The translations under genes were made by a program, and so were the position numbers. A stretch of 64,000 nucleotides of DNA from Streptomyces roseolus (GTDB lineage: Bacteria > Actinomycetota > Actinomycetes > Streptomycetales > Streptomycetaceae): the NCBI RefSeq assembly GCF_014649855.1, contig NZ_BMTV01000029.1, positions 42,460 through 106,459 on the forward strand, in the 5' to 3' direction. The notes beneath the pieces are model-generated. The model did not search any database. It was not told the DNA's origin and was given only the letters and a program-made list of their open reading frames with translations. Of this stretch, positions 7,889 through 16,005 are shown piece after piece. How positions within the stretch are numbered: the first letter of the stretch is position 1; each line of letters opens with the position of its first letter.

Positions 7889-8596
7889 ATGCTTGTCGCC
7901 GCCGCCGTGTGCCCCTGCCCGCCGCTGCTCGTGCCCGAGGTCGCGAGCGGTGCCGCCCCCGAGCTGGACGCCGCGCGGGCGCACTGCGCGGACGCCCTCG
8001 GGGTGCTCGCCGCCGCCCGGCCCGACCGCCTGTACGTGGTCGGGGCGGCGTCCGGGGCCGCGTCGGGCGCCTTCCCGGCCGGCTCCGCCGGTTCCTTCGC
8101 CGGATTCGGCGCCGACCTCGCCGTGCGCCTCGGCGAGGGCCCCGGGGGCGACCGCGCGCTGCCGGCCTCGCTCGCCGTGGGCGCCTGGCTGCTCTCCCGT
8201 ACCGGCGCGTCCGGCGCGGCCGTGGAGGGGCTCGGGGTCGCCGAGGAGGCCACCGCCGAGGAGTGCGCGGCCACCGGACGGCGGCTCGCCGCCTCGGCCG
8301 GGCGGGTCGCCCTGCTCGTCCTCGGTGACGGCAGCGCCTGCCGCACCGTGAAGGCCCCCGGTTACTTCGACGAGCGCGCCGCCGGTTTCGACGCCGAGGC
8401 CGCCCGGGTCCTGGGCTCCGCCGACGTACCCGGCGTCCTCGCGCTCGACGCCGGGCTCGCCCGGGAGCTGAAGGCCGCCGGGCGAGCCCCCTGGCAGGTC
8501 CTCGCGGGCGCCGCCGAGGGCGCGGGCCTGACCGGCCGCCTGCTCCACGAGGACGCGCCGTACGGCGTCGAGTACCTGGTCGCCGTCTGGTCCTGA
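7889..8596 (+). CDS. Class III extradiol dioxygenase subunit B-like domain protein
   Basis: A 235-residue cytosolic protein with the LigB-like fold, conserved in Streptomyces between miaB and miaA. The N-terminus reads VAAAVCPCPPLLVPE. In catalytic relatives this position is His-Pro-His-Pro, so the usual metal-binding histidines appear to be replaced by cysteines. Later family-like segments include RVALLVLGDGSAC and LALDAGLARELKAAG. The ATG at 7889 follows a -10-like TAGGCT by 7 nt, indicating a leaderless message. It runs convergent with the small antitoxin-like gene. The function is unknown and a ring-cleaving activity is doubtful. Confidence 0.75.
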   Translation: MLVAAAVCPCPPLLVPEVASGAAPELDAARAHCADALGVLAAARPDRLYVVGAASGAASGAFPAGSAGSFAGFGADLAVRLGEGPGGDRALPASLAVGAWLLSRTGASGAAVEGLGVAEEATAEECAATGRRLAASAGRVALLVLGDGSACRTVKAPGYFDERAAGFDAEAARVLGSADVPGVLALDAGLARELKAAGRAPWQVLAGAAEGAGLTGRLLHEDAPYGVEYLVAVWS

Positions 8597-8627
8597 GCCC
8601 GCGTCCGTCGTGCGGCCGAACGAACGC

Positions 8628-8909
8628 CTAGGCGGCCGGCGGCGGGGACGGGGGCGTGCCGTCAGGGCCGGGCCTGCCGTCGGTGCCGGGCCTGCCGTCG
8701 TCCTTGTGCCCCATCCGGTCGATGGCGTCCTTGGCCTTGCCCGTACCGGACTGGATCTTGTCGCTGTACTTGCCCTTGGTCTTCTCGTCGACGATCCTCG
8801 CCGCCTTCTCCAGGCCCTGGTCGATCTTGTCCCCGTGCTGCTGCGCGAGGTCCGAGACCTTGCCCTTGGCCGGGCCCAGCTTGGCCTTCAGTGAATCCAG
8901 GAAGCCCAT
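8628..8909 (-). CDS. MT0933-like antitoxin family protein
   Basis: A 93-residue charged, helical protein starting MGFLDSLKAKLGPAKGK, typical of the actinobacterial MT0933-like antitoxin family (PF14013), with a Pro/Gly-rich tail. ATG at 8909 is preceded by GAGAGG with a 6-nt spacer. The next minus-strand gene upstream (8938-9249) is another small charged protein. Neither it nor the convergent LigB-like gene looks like a known toxin, so the antitoxin label rests only on family membership. Confidence 0.7.
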   Translation of the reverse strand: MGFLDSLKAKLGPAKGKVSDLAQQHGDKIDQGLEKAARIVDEKTKGKYSDKIQSGTGKAKDAIDRMGHKDDGRPGTDGRPGPDGTPPSPPPAA

Positions 8910-8937
8910 GGGGCACCTCTCCGTCTCCGTGTCGTGC

Positions 8938-9249
8938 CTATGTGCGGGCGGCTTCCCCGGTCTCGCCGGCCGCGTCCGAACCGGCGTCCGCGGCGGTGCC
9001 GGCCGACTGCTGCCGGGGGATCTCCACGACCTCCGCGACGGTCTCCGTCGCCCCGGGGGCCTCGGCGGAGGACTTCGCCGGGGCGGTCGGTCCCGGGACG
9101 GCCACCCGCGTCACCGTCCCTTCCGCCCCGGGCCCGGGTTCCGCCTCGGACCCGGACTCCGATCCGGTTTCGGTGAGCTCCGTCGAGGCCTGCTCACCCG
9201 GCTCCTCCCTCGACTGCTTCTTCCGGCGAAACCTTGAGAAAACGCCCAT
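8938..9249 (-). CDS. Hypothetical small acidic protein with basic N-terminus
   Basis: A 103-residue protein beginning MGVFSRFRRKKQSREEP. The short amphipathic and basic head is followed by an acidic Glu/Ser/Pro/Ala-rich, probably disordered body with no signal peptide. ATG at 9249 has GAGGAG five nt upstream. The alternative GTG at 9255 would overlap that site. It is 28 nt upstream of the antitoxin-like gene in the same direction, so the two probably form one transcript. I do not recognise a domain. A membrane-proximal role is possible from the basic amphipathic start, but that is only inference. Confidence 0.6.
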   Translation of the reverse strand: MGVFSRFRRKKQSREEPGEQASTELTETGSESGSEAEPGPGAEGTVTRVAVPGPTAPAKSSAEAPGATETVAEVVEIPRQQSAGTAADAGSDAAGETGEAART

Positions 9250-9409
9250 ATTCACTCCTCAGCCTACTCGTCAGGGGCTGCCGTGCGCGGGAACCACGGC
9301 CGGGAACGGCCGAGAACACGGCCGGAACCACGCACGGGCAACGAAGCCCCCGCCCCCGTGTCACGTCGCTCGTTCGGGGACGCCCCCGGAGGTTTGCGAG
9401 ACTGGGACG

Positions 9410-10348
9410 GTGAGAAGCGCAGCTCCCGCCCCGCGGGTCATCGCCGTCGTCGGCCCCACGGCAGCCGGAAAGTCCGATCTGGGTGTGTTCCTGGCCCAGC
9501 AGCTCGGCGGCGAGGTCGTCAACGCCGACTCGATGCAGCTCTACCGCGGGATGGACATCGGCACCGCCAAACTGACGCCGGAGGAGCGCGGCGGCGTCCC
9601 GCACCACCTCCTCGACATCTGGGACGTCACCGAGGCCGCCAGCGTCGCCGAGTACCAGCGCCTCGCCCGCGCCGAGATCGACCGGCTGCTCGCCGAGGGC
9701 CGCACCCCCGTGCTCGTCGGCGGATCCGGCCTGTACGTACGCGGCGCCGTGGACGCCCTGGAGTTCCCCGGCACCGACCCCGCGATCCGGGCCCGCCTGG
9801 AGGCGGAGCTGGAGGAGCGCGGCTCCGGCCTCCTGCACGCCCGCCTGGCCGCCGCCGACCCCGAGGCGGCCCGCGCGATCCTCCCCGGCAACGGCCGCCG
9901 CATCGTCCGCGCCCTGGAGGTCATCGAGATCACCGGCAAGCCCTTCACGGCGAACCTCCCGAGCCACGAGTCCGTCTACGACACCGTCCAGATCGGCGTC
10001 GACGTCGCCCGCCCCGAACTCGACGAGCGCATCGCCACCCGCGTGGACCGCATGTGGGAGGCCGGGCTGGTCGACGAGGTCCGCGCCCTGGAGGCGCTCG
10101 GACTGCGCGAGGGCCGCACGGCCTCCCGCGCTCTCGGCTACCAACAGGTGCTCGCGGCGCTCGCGGGGGAGTGCACCGAGGACGAGGCGCGCGCCGAGAC
10201 CGTGCGCGCCACCAAGCGCTTCGCCCGCCGCCAGGACTCGTGGTTCCGCCGCGACCCGCGCGTCCACTGGCTCAGCGGGGCCGCCGATCACCGCGGGGAA
10301 CTCCCCGGGGAGGCGCTGTCGTTGGTCGAACGAGCGGTTACAGCCTGA
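9410..10348 (+). CDS. miaA: tRNA dimethylallyltransferase MiaA
   Basis: Transfers the dimethylallyl group of DMAPP to N6 of A37 in tRNAs reading U-initial codons. The product is the substrate of MiaB, encoded upstream. It has 312 residues, typical for the family. The P-loop is VVGPTAAGKSDLG (residues about 13-25), followed by the substrate-binding VNADSMQLYRGMDIGTAK and LVGGSGLYVRG. The C-terminal RTASRALGYQQVL and RFARRQDSWFRRD segments are family signatures. The GTG at 9410 gives the normal length, and the longer open frame upstream has no MiaA similarity. A small membrane protein gene follows. Confidence 0.97.
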   Translation: MRSAAPAPRVIAVVGPTAAGKSDLGVFLAQQLGGEVVNADSMQLYRGMDIGTAKLTPEERGGVPHHLLDIWDVTEAASVAEYQRLARAEIDRLLAEGRTPVLVGGSGLYVRGAVDALEFPGTDPAIRARLEAELEERGSGLLHARLAAADPEAARAILPGNGRRIVRALEVIEITGKPFTANLPSHESVYDTVQIGVDVARPELDERIATRVDRMWEAGLVDEVRALEALGLREGRTASRALGYQQVLAALAGECTEDEARAETVRATKRFARRQDSWFRRDPRVHWLSGAADHRGELPGEALSLVERAVTA

Positions 10349-10451
10349 TCACGTGATGGCATCGGGACGCCCTGGCCGTCATTTCCGCGGTCGGGAGCGT
10401 GCCATCATCGAGCATCGATCGACCAAGGTGGAGTCCGAGTGGGGAGGGCGC

Positions 10452-10907
10452 GTGGCGATGGAGGCCGGCCCTCGCGACAGAGAACAGCACGAGGCGGTCC
10501 CCGGGAGCGCCCCGGGGCTGACCCCCGACGGTCCCGACGACGCCGAGGGCTCCGCGGTCGAGATCGCCGACGAGGTCGAGGTCGAGCTGCGCCCGCGGCG
10601 ACTGCTGAGGTTCTGGCAGCTCGCCCCGATCGTGGGGCTCGCCGCCGTCGGCTCGCTGATGTTCGCCTTCCCGCTCGCCTTCGGCTCCGGGGACGCCGGC
10701 GCGGTCGTCGCCATGCTGGGGCTCCTCATCAGCTTCTGCGCCGCGGGCTGGGGCGTCATGGCAGCCCGCAGGGTCGGCCACACCTGGCCGGGGCTGCCGC
10801 AGCGCGGCTCCGGCGAGCGGCCGGACTGGCGGGTCCTCGCCCTGTACGTGACGTCCATCGCGGCCCTCGTCGCCCTCGCCGTCTGGCGCGTCGCCCGCCT
10901 CCGCTGA
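10452..10907 (+). CDS. Hypothetical membrane protein
   Basis: A 151-residue protein from GTG at 10452, preceded by GGGAGGG (10441-10447) with a 5-nt spacer. ATG at 10458 is the alternative. It has an acidic, disordered N-terminal half (DDAEGSAVEIADEVEVELRP), then two hydrophobic helices (about 57-75 and 80-98), a short positive loop and a third helix (about 123-141). It lies between miaA and dapF, a position that I recall holding a similar small membrane protein in other Streptomyces. No functional motif is visible. Confidence 0.65.
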   Translation: MAMEAGPRDREQHEAVPGSAPGLTPDGPDDAEGSAVEIADEVEVELRPRRLLRFWQLAPIVGLAAVGSLMFAFPLAFGSGDAGAVVAMLGLLISFCAAGWGVMAARRVGHTWPGLPQRGSGERPDWRVLALYVTSIAALVALAVWRVARLR

Positions 10908-10970
10908 GCCGTGCGAGCCCGTCGCCCGGCCGCCCCGTGGACGACCGGAACGGGCGTCCGGGCGGCACCG

Positions 10971-10976
10971 TACAGT
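10971..10976 (+). promoter_or_regulatory. -10 hexamer TACAGT before dapF
   Basis: TACAGT fits TAnnnT and ends 7 nt before the dapF GTG, predicting a leaderless or near-leaderless dapF mRNA. No ribosome-binding site is present. Confidence 0.5.
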
Positions 10977-10983
10977 TGATCCC

Positions 10984-11859
10984 GTGACCAGCACGCAGAC
11001 CACCCCGCTCCGTTACCTCAAGGGCCACGGCACCGAGAACGACTTCGTGATCGTCCCCGACGCGGAGAACGAGATCGACCTGCCCCCCGCGCTCGTCGCC
11101 CGGCTCTGCGACCGCCGCGCCGGCCTCGGCGGCGACGGCGTGCTGCACGTCGTCCGCAGCGCCGCCCACCCCGACGCCCGCGCCATGGCCGACGAGGCCG
11201 AGTGGTTCATGGACTACCGCAACGCCGACGGCACGGTCGCCGAGATGTGCGGCAACGGCGTCCGGGTCTTCGCCCGCTACCTGGAGCACGCCGGCCACGT
11301 CACCGCCGGCGAGGTCGCCGTCGCCACCCGGGGCGGCGTCAAGCGCGTCCACCTCGACAAGGACGGCTCCGTCACCGTCTCCATGGGCCGCGCCGTCCTC
11401 CCCGAGGAGGGCGTCACGGTCGCCGTCGACGGCCGCAGCTGGTCCGCGCGGAACGTGAACATGGGCAATCCGCACGCGGTCGCCTTCGTCGAGGACCTCG
11501 CGCACGCGGGCACGCTCTACGACGAGCCGCCGTACGAGCCCGCGTCGGTCTACCCGGACGGGGTCAACATCGAGTTCGTGGTGGACCGGGGCCCCCGCCA
11601 CGTCGCCATGCGGGTGCACGAGCGCGGCGCCTCCGAGACCCGCTCCTGCGGCACCGGCGCCTGCGCCGTGGCCGTCGCCACCGCCCGCCGCGACGGGACC
11701 GACCCGGCCGTGACCGGCGCCCCCGTCACGTACACCGTGGACGTCCTCGGCGGCACCCTGGTCATCACCGAGCACCCCGACGGCGGCATCGAGATGACCG
11801 GTCCTGCCGTCATCGTCGCCGAGGGCACCCTGGAGCCCTCCTGGCTCGCCGCCGGCTGA
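10984..11859 (+). CDS. dapF: Diaminopimelate epimerase DapF
   Basis: Cofactor-independent epimerase converting LL- to meso-diaminopimelate for lysine and peptidoglycan synthesis. It has 291 residues. Both catalytic cysteines are present: the first in AEMCGNGVRVFARYL (about residue 82) and the second in ETRSCGTGACAVAVATA (about 222). The conserved N-terminal segment KGHGTENDFVIVPD and the NMGNPHAVAF loop match the family. The GTG at 10984 is supported by a TACAGT -10 immediately upstream and by the normal N-terminus. LL-DAP is the characteristic Streptomyces cell-wall isomer, and the meso form made here feeds lysine synthesis. Confidence 0.97.
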   Translation: MTSTQTTPLRYLKGHGTENDFVIVPDAENEIDLPPALVARLCDRRAGLGGDGVLHVVRSAAHPDARAMADEAEWFMDYRNADGTVAEMCGNGVRVFARYLEHAGHVTAGEVAVATRGGVKRVHLDKDGSVTVSMGRAVLPEEGVTVAVDGRSWSARNVNMGNPHAVAFVEDLAHAGTLYDEPPYEPASVYPDGVNIEFVVDRGPRHVAMRVHERGASETRSCGTGACAVAVATARRDGTDPAVTGAPVTYTVDVLGGTLVITEHPDGGIEMTGPAVIVAEGTLEPSWLAAG

Positions 11860-12002
11860 GCCGCCGGCCCCGTCCTGCCGGCACCGCCCCGGCGGCCCGT
11901 CCCGGCGGTCCAATCGAAACTGTCAACGACTCTCGTGTCGCTCGAATGGGTGATCCGTTTCACGCTGGGCGAGAGCGGGACTGCACCGCGTGGTGGGGTC
12001 GG

Positions 12003-12008
12003 TAGCAT
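12003..12008 (+). promoter_or_regulatory. Candidate -10 (TAGCAT) for rshA
   Basis: TAGCAT at 12003 fits TAnnnT, with a weak CTGCAC -35 16 bp upstream (11981-11986). It would give a leader of about 60 nt to the ATG at 12074. The rest of 11860-12002 shows only GC-rich imperfect repeats. Confidence 0.35.
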
Positions 12009-12073
12009 CAAGCACCGGCCCCCCGGGCTCTCCTCGCCCGTCCACCGCCGGTCGACGCCGCCGGAGGTGCCCC

Positions 12074-14209
12074 ATGAGCGCAGAGGCCACGAACCCCGTG
12101 AGCGCGGCCGAGACGGCCGCCACCGACCCCCGCGTCCGCAGGCGCGCACGCGCCCGGCTCGACCTGCGCAGGATCGGCCGCGCGGCCCTGCTCGGCGCCA
12201 CCGCGGGCCCCGCCCCGCGCGACCGGCTGCCGGACGCCATCAGCCACGTCGCCGAGGCGCACCGCGCCCACCACCCCGAGGCCGACCTCACGGTGCTGCG
12301 CCGGGCGTACGTGCTCGCCGAGTCCTCGCACCGCGGCCAGTTCCGCAAGAGCGGCGAGCCGTACATCACCCACCCGCTCGCCGTCACCCTCATCCTCGCC
12401 GAGCTGGGCGCCGAGACCACCACCCTGACCGCCTCCCTCCTCCACGACACCGTCGAGGACACCGAGGTGACGCTCGATCAGGTCCGCAGGGAGTTCGGCG
12501 ACGAGGTCGCGTACCTCGTCGACGGCGTCACCAAGGTGGAGAAGATCGACTACGGCGCCGCCGCCGAACCCGAGACCTTCCGCAAGATGCTCGTCGCCAC
12601 CGGCGACGACGTCCGCGTCATGTCCATCAAACTCGCCGACCGGCTGCACAACATGCGCACCCTCGGCGTGATGCGGCCCGAGAAACAGGCCCGCATCGCC
12701 AAGGTCACCCGCGACGTCCTCATCCCGCTCGCCGAACGGCTCGGCGTGCAGGCCCTCAAGACCGAACTGGAGGACCTGGTCTTCGCCATCCTCCACCCCG
12801 AGGAGTACGAGGCCACCCGCGCGCTCATCGCCGAGGCCACCGGCTCCGGATCGCCGGACGCGCTCGCCGCCGTCGCCGAACAGGTCGGCACCGTCCTGCG
12901 CGAGGCGGACATCGCCGCCGAAGTCCTGGTCCGGCCCCGCCACTTCGTCTCCGTCCACCGCGTCCGGCTCAAGCGCGGCGAGCTGCGCGGCTGCGACTTC
13001 GGACGGCTCCTCGTCCTCGTCGCCGAGGACGCCGACTGCTACGCCGTCCTCGGCGAGCTGCACACCTGCTTCACCCCGCTGATCTCGGAGTTCAAGGACT
13101 TCATCGCGGCCCCCAAGTTCAACCTGTACCAGTCGCTGCACACCGCGATCGCCGCCCCCGACGGGGCCGTCGCGGAGGTCCTGATCCGCACCCACCGCAT
13201 GCACAAGGTCGCCGAGGCGGGCGTCGTGGCCCTCGGCAGCCCCCTCGGGGCGGCCCCGGAGGGCGTCGACCCGTCCGAGACCGCCGAGGACGGAGAGCGC
13301 ACCGACCCCACCCGCCCCGGCTGGCTCGCCCGCCTCCTCGACTGGCAGGAGTCCGCGCCCGACCCCGACACCTTCTGGAGCTCGCTGCGCGCCGACCTCG
13401 CCGAGGACCACGAGATCACCGTCTTCCGCGCCGACGGCGGAACCCTCGGCCTGCCCGCCGGCTCCACCTGCGTCGACGCCGCCTACGCCCAGCACGGCGC
13501 GGCCGCCCACACCTGCCTCGGCGCCCGCGTCAACGGCCGCCTCGCGCCCCTGGGCACCGTCCTCTCCGACGGCGACACCGTGCAGCTGCTCCTCGCACAG
13601 GACGCCGGCTCCGGGCCCTCCCCGGAGTGGCTGGACCACGCCCGTACCCCGGCCGCGCGGATCGCGATCACCGCCTGGCTCCAGGCGCACCCGGAGGCCG
13701 CCGCCCCGCCCGCCGCGGCCCCCCGCCCGCCGCTCAGCGTCGCCGCCGACCGCCGCTCCGGCGCCGAGCTCCACGCCGACCTCGACGACGCCCCCGCCAC
13801 CCCGGTCCGGCCGGCCGGCTGCTGCACCCCCGTGCCCCCCGACGACATCACCGGCTTCCGGGTCAGGGGCGGCGCCGTCACCGCGCACCGCACGGGCTGT
13901 CCGGCCGTGGACGTCATGCGCCGCCTCGGCCGCGCCGCCGTCCCCGTGCGCTGGGGCGACGCCGCCCACTGCCGGGTCACGCTGGTAGCCGAATCGTTCG
14001 GCCGCCCCGGCCTGCTCGCCGACCTCACCGAGGCCATCGCCACCGCCGGCGCCGAGGTGGTCTCCGCCACCGTCGAGCCGCCGAGCGAGCAGCGGGTCCG
14101 CCACACCTACACCCTGCAGCTGGCCGACGCCGCCGCGCTCCCCGCCCTCATGCGCGCCATGCGCGAGGTCCCCGGCGTGTACGACGTGGCCCGGACCCAC
14201 CGCCTCTGA
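12074..14209 (+). CDS. rshA: RelA/SpoT homologue RshA, (p)ppGpp hydrolase/synthetase family
   Basis: A 711-residue long RSH protein in the cytosol. The hydrolase HD domain (about 75-190) is intact: SLLHDTVEDTE gives His124-Asp125 and Glu128-Asp129. The synthetase-like domain (about 285-385) retains SEFKDFIAAPKFNLYQSLHT and EVLIRT. However, the GRPKH motif is VRPRH, and the DLxGxRV segment reads CDFGRLLVLV and lacks the conserved arginine. A TGS domain (about 447-506), a Cys/His segment (GCCTPVPPDDI) and a C-terminal ACT domain follow. ATG at 12074 follows CGGAGGTG. This is the second Streptomyces RSH (RshA), not RelA. Hydrolysis looks secure and synthesis less so. Confidence 0.9.
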   Translation: MSAEATNPVSAAETAATDPRVRRRARARLDLRRIGRAALLGATAGPAPRDRLPDAISHVAEAHRAHHPEADLTVLRRAYVLAESSHRGQFRKSGEPYITHPLAVTLILAELGAETTTLTASLLHDTVEDTEVTLDQVRREFGDEVAYLVDGVTKVEKIDYGAAAEPETFRKMLVATGDDVRVMSIKLADRLHNMRTLGVMRPEKQARIAKVTRDVLIPLAERLGVQALKTELEDLVFAILHPEEYEATRALIAEATGSGSPDALAAVAEQVGTVLREADIAAEVLVRPRHFVSVHRVRLKRGELRGCDFGRLLVLVAEDADCYAVLGELHTCFTPLISEFKDFIAAPKFNLYQSLHTAIAAPDGAVAEVLIRTHRMHKVAEAGVVALGSPLGAAPEGVDPSETAEDGERTDPTRPGWLARLLDWQESAPDPDTFWSSLRADLAEDHEITVFRADGGTLGLPAGSTCVDAAYAQHGAAAHTCLGARVNGRLAPLGTVLSDGDTVQLLLAQDAGSGPSPEWLDHARTPAARIAITAWLQAHPEAAAPPAAAPRPPLSVAADRRSGAELHADLDDAPATPVRPAGCCTPVPPDDITGFRVRGGAVTAHRTGCPAVDVMRRLGRAAVPVRWGDAAHCRVTLVAESFGRPGLLADLTEAIATAGAEVVSATVEPPSEQRVRHTYTLQLADAAALPALMRAMREVPGVYDVARTHRL

Positions 14210-14294
14210 TCCTCCCGCCCGCGGGTGACACCTTCGGGTGGCGGCCGAGCGCGTCGGCCCGGGGAGCGGGCCCGGGCCCTGGTAGCCCTGGCCC

Positions 14295-15845
14295 ATGGCG
14301 CACACTTCCCCGCCCCGCCCGCCTGCCCCCACCACCGGCGCCCCCGGCGCCGACGCCCCCGCGACCGGGGCCCCGCCCGCCCCCCGGCGACCGCGCCGGA
14401 GTCCCTGGCTGCGGACCGCCGGGCTCGTCGCCGCCGGCGCCGGACTGGTCGCCGCGACCGTGCCCGCCCCCACCCCGCTCGGCATCGGCGACCCGCTCTT
14501 CCCCCACCTCGGGAACCCGGGGTACGACGTCCTCGCCTACGAGATCGACCTCACCTACTCCGGTGTGAACACCGAGCCGCTGGCCGCCGTCACCCGCGTC
14601 GACGCCCTCGCCACCGCCGACCTCGACCGGCTCCACCTCGACTTCACGCACGGCACGGTCTCCGGCGTCACCGTCGACGGCGTACCGGCCGGTTTCGCGA
14701 CCGGCGGCGAGGACCTGGTCGTCACCCCCGTCGTGCCGATCGACGCCGGCGAGGCCGTCACCGTGACCGTCCGCCACACCAGCGACCCCCGCGGCCCCGC
14801 CGCGAGCGGCGGCTGGGTGCGCACCTCCGACGGCCTCGCCATGGCCAACCAGGCCGACGCCGCCCACCGCGTCTTCCCGTCCAACGACCACCCCTCCGAC
14901 AAGGCCGCCTTCACCTTCCGGATCACCGCCCCGAGCGAGCTGACGGCCGTCGCCAACGGCCTGCCCGCCGGCCGTGACGACAACGGCGCCACCACCACCT
15001 GGACCTACCGCGTCCACCACCCCATGGCCACCGAACTCGCCCAGGTCTCCATCGGCCGCTCCGCCGTCCTCCACCGCACCGGGCCGCGCGGCCTCCCGAT
15101 CCGGGACGTGGTCCGCGCCCAGGACCGGGAGACCATGGAGCCCTGGCTGCGCAGGACCCCCGGCCACCTGGAGTGGATGGAGGGCAAGGTCGGCCCGTAC
15201 CCCTTCGAGACGTACGGCGTGCTGATCGCCGACGCCACCACCGGCTTCGAGCTGGAGACCCAGACCCTCTCCCTCTTCGAACGGCGCCTCTTCACCGACC
15301 CCCGCTTCCCCGAGTGGTACGTGGACGCCGTCATGGTCCACGAGCTGGCCCACCAGTGGTTCGGCGACAGCGTCTCCCCGCGCACCTGGTCCGACCTGTG
15401 GCTCAACGAGGGGCACGCCAGCTGGTACGAGGCGCTGTACGCCGACGAGACGGCCGGCAAGTCCCTGGAGAAGCGGATGAAGGCCGCGTACGCCGCCTCC
15501 GACGGCTGGCGCGCCGACGGCGGGCCCCCGGCGGCGCCCCGCCCGCCCGCGCCCGGGCAGAAGATCAGCCTCTTCCGGCCCGTCGTCTACGACGGCAGCG
15601 CGCTCGTCCTCTACGCCCTGCGGGAGACCGTCGGCGCCGACGCCTTCGACCGGCTCCAGCGGCGCTGGGTCGCCGCCCACCGGGACGGCACCGCCGCCAC
15701 CGCCGACTTCACGGCCCTCGCGGAGCAGGTCTCCGGGCAGGACCTCGACGCCTTCTTCGACGGGTGGCTGTACGGGGAGAAGACCCCGCCGATGCCCGGC
15801 CACCCGGACTGGCGCTCCCTTCCCGCACGGGACGCCGCCCGCTGA
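14295..15845 (+). CDS. M1 family zinc metallopeptidase, exported
   Basis: A 516-residue gluzincin aminopeptidase. The Pro/Ala-rich N-terminus ends in RRPRRSPWLR and is followed by a hydrophobic stretch (about 42-58), consistent with a signal or anchor sequence, so the enzyme is probably outside the membrane. Zinc ligands are His349 and His353 in HELAHQWFGD and Glu372 in NEGHASWYE, with exact HExxH-x18-E spacing and catalytic Glu350. The substrate motif GFELETQTLSLF replaces the usual GxMEN. It is shorter than PepN-type M1 enzymes because the C-terminal helical domain is absent. A hairpin at 15855-15883 probably ends its transcript. Confidence 0.88.
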   Translation: MAHTSPPRPPAPTTGAPGADAPATGAPPAPRRPRRSPWLRTAGLVAAGAGLVAATVPAPTPLGIGDPLFPHLGNPGYDVLAYEIDLTYSGVNTEPLAAVTRVDALATADLDRLHLDFTHGTVSGVTVDGVPAGFATGGEDLVVTPVVPIDAGEAVTVTVRHTSDPRGPAASGGWVRTSDGLAMANQADAAHRVFPSNDHPSDKAAFTFRITAPSELTAVANGLPAGRDDNGATTTWTYRVHHPMATELAQVSIGRSAVLHRTGPRGLPIRDVVRAQDRETMEPWLRRTPGHLEWMEGKVGPYPFETYGVLIADATTGFELETQTLSLFERRLFTDPRFPEWYVDAVMVHELAHQWFGDSVSPRTWSDLWLNEGHASWYEALYADETAGKSLEKRMKAAYAASDGWRADGGPPAAPRPPAPGQKISLFRPVVYDGSALVLYALRETVGADAFDRLQRRWVAAHRDGTAATADFTALAEQVSGQDLDAFFDGWLYGEKTPPMPGHPDWRSLPARDAAR

Positions 15846-15854
15846 GGAAACCCG

Positions 15855-15883
15855 GGTGACGGCCGCCCGGCCGCCGTGTCACC
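15855..15883 (+). terminator. Putative terminator after the M1 peptidase gene
   Basis: Arms GGTGAC...GTCACC with a GC-rich interior and a 2-nt bulge, followed by ATTTTCA. A second perfect 9-bp inverted repeat (GCGCGGGGA / TCCCCGCGC) lies at 15907-15926 before hflX. Confidence 0.5.
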
Positions 15884-16005
15884 ATTTTCAGGTCGGCGAC
15901 GCGGCCGCGCGGGGAGTTCCCCGCGCTCCGGGAACCCTGCGGGAATCTTCCGGGGCCGCCGCGCGTTGTCACCGACATCATCGTTCCAACCGACGTAAGG
16001 ATCCA

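Noticed and set aside
8628..9249. A complete toxin-antitoxin operon
   Set aside because: Only the antitoxin-family protein is recognisable; the partner has no toxin motif, so I list it as a hypothesis only.
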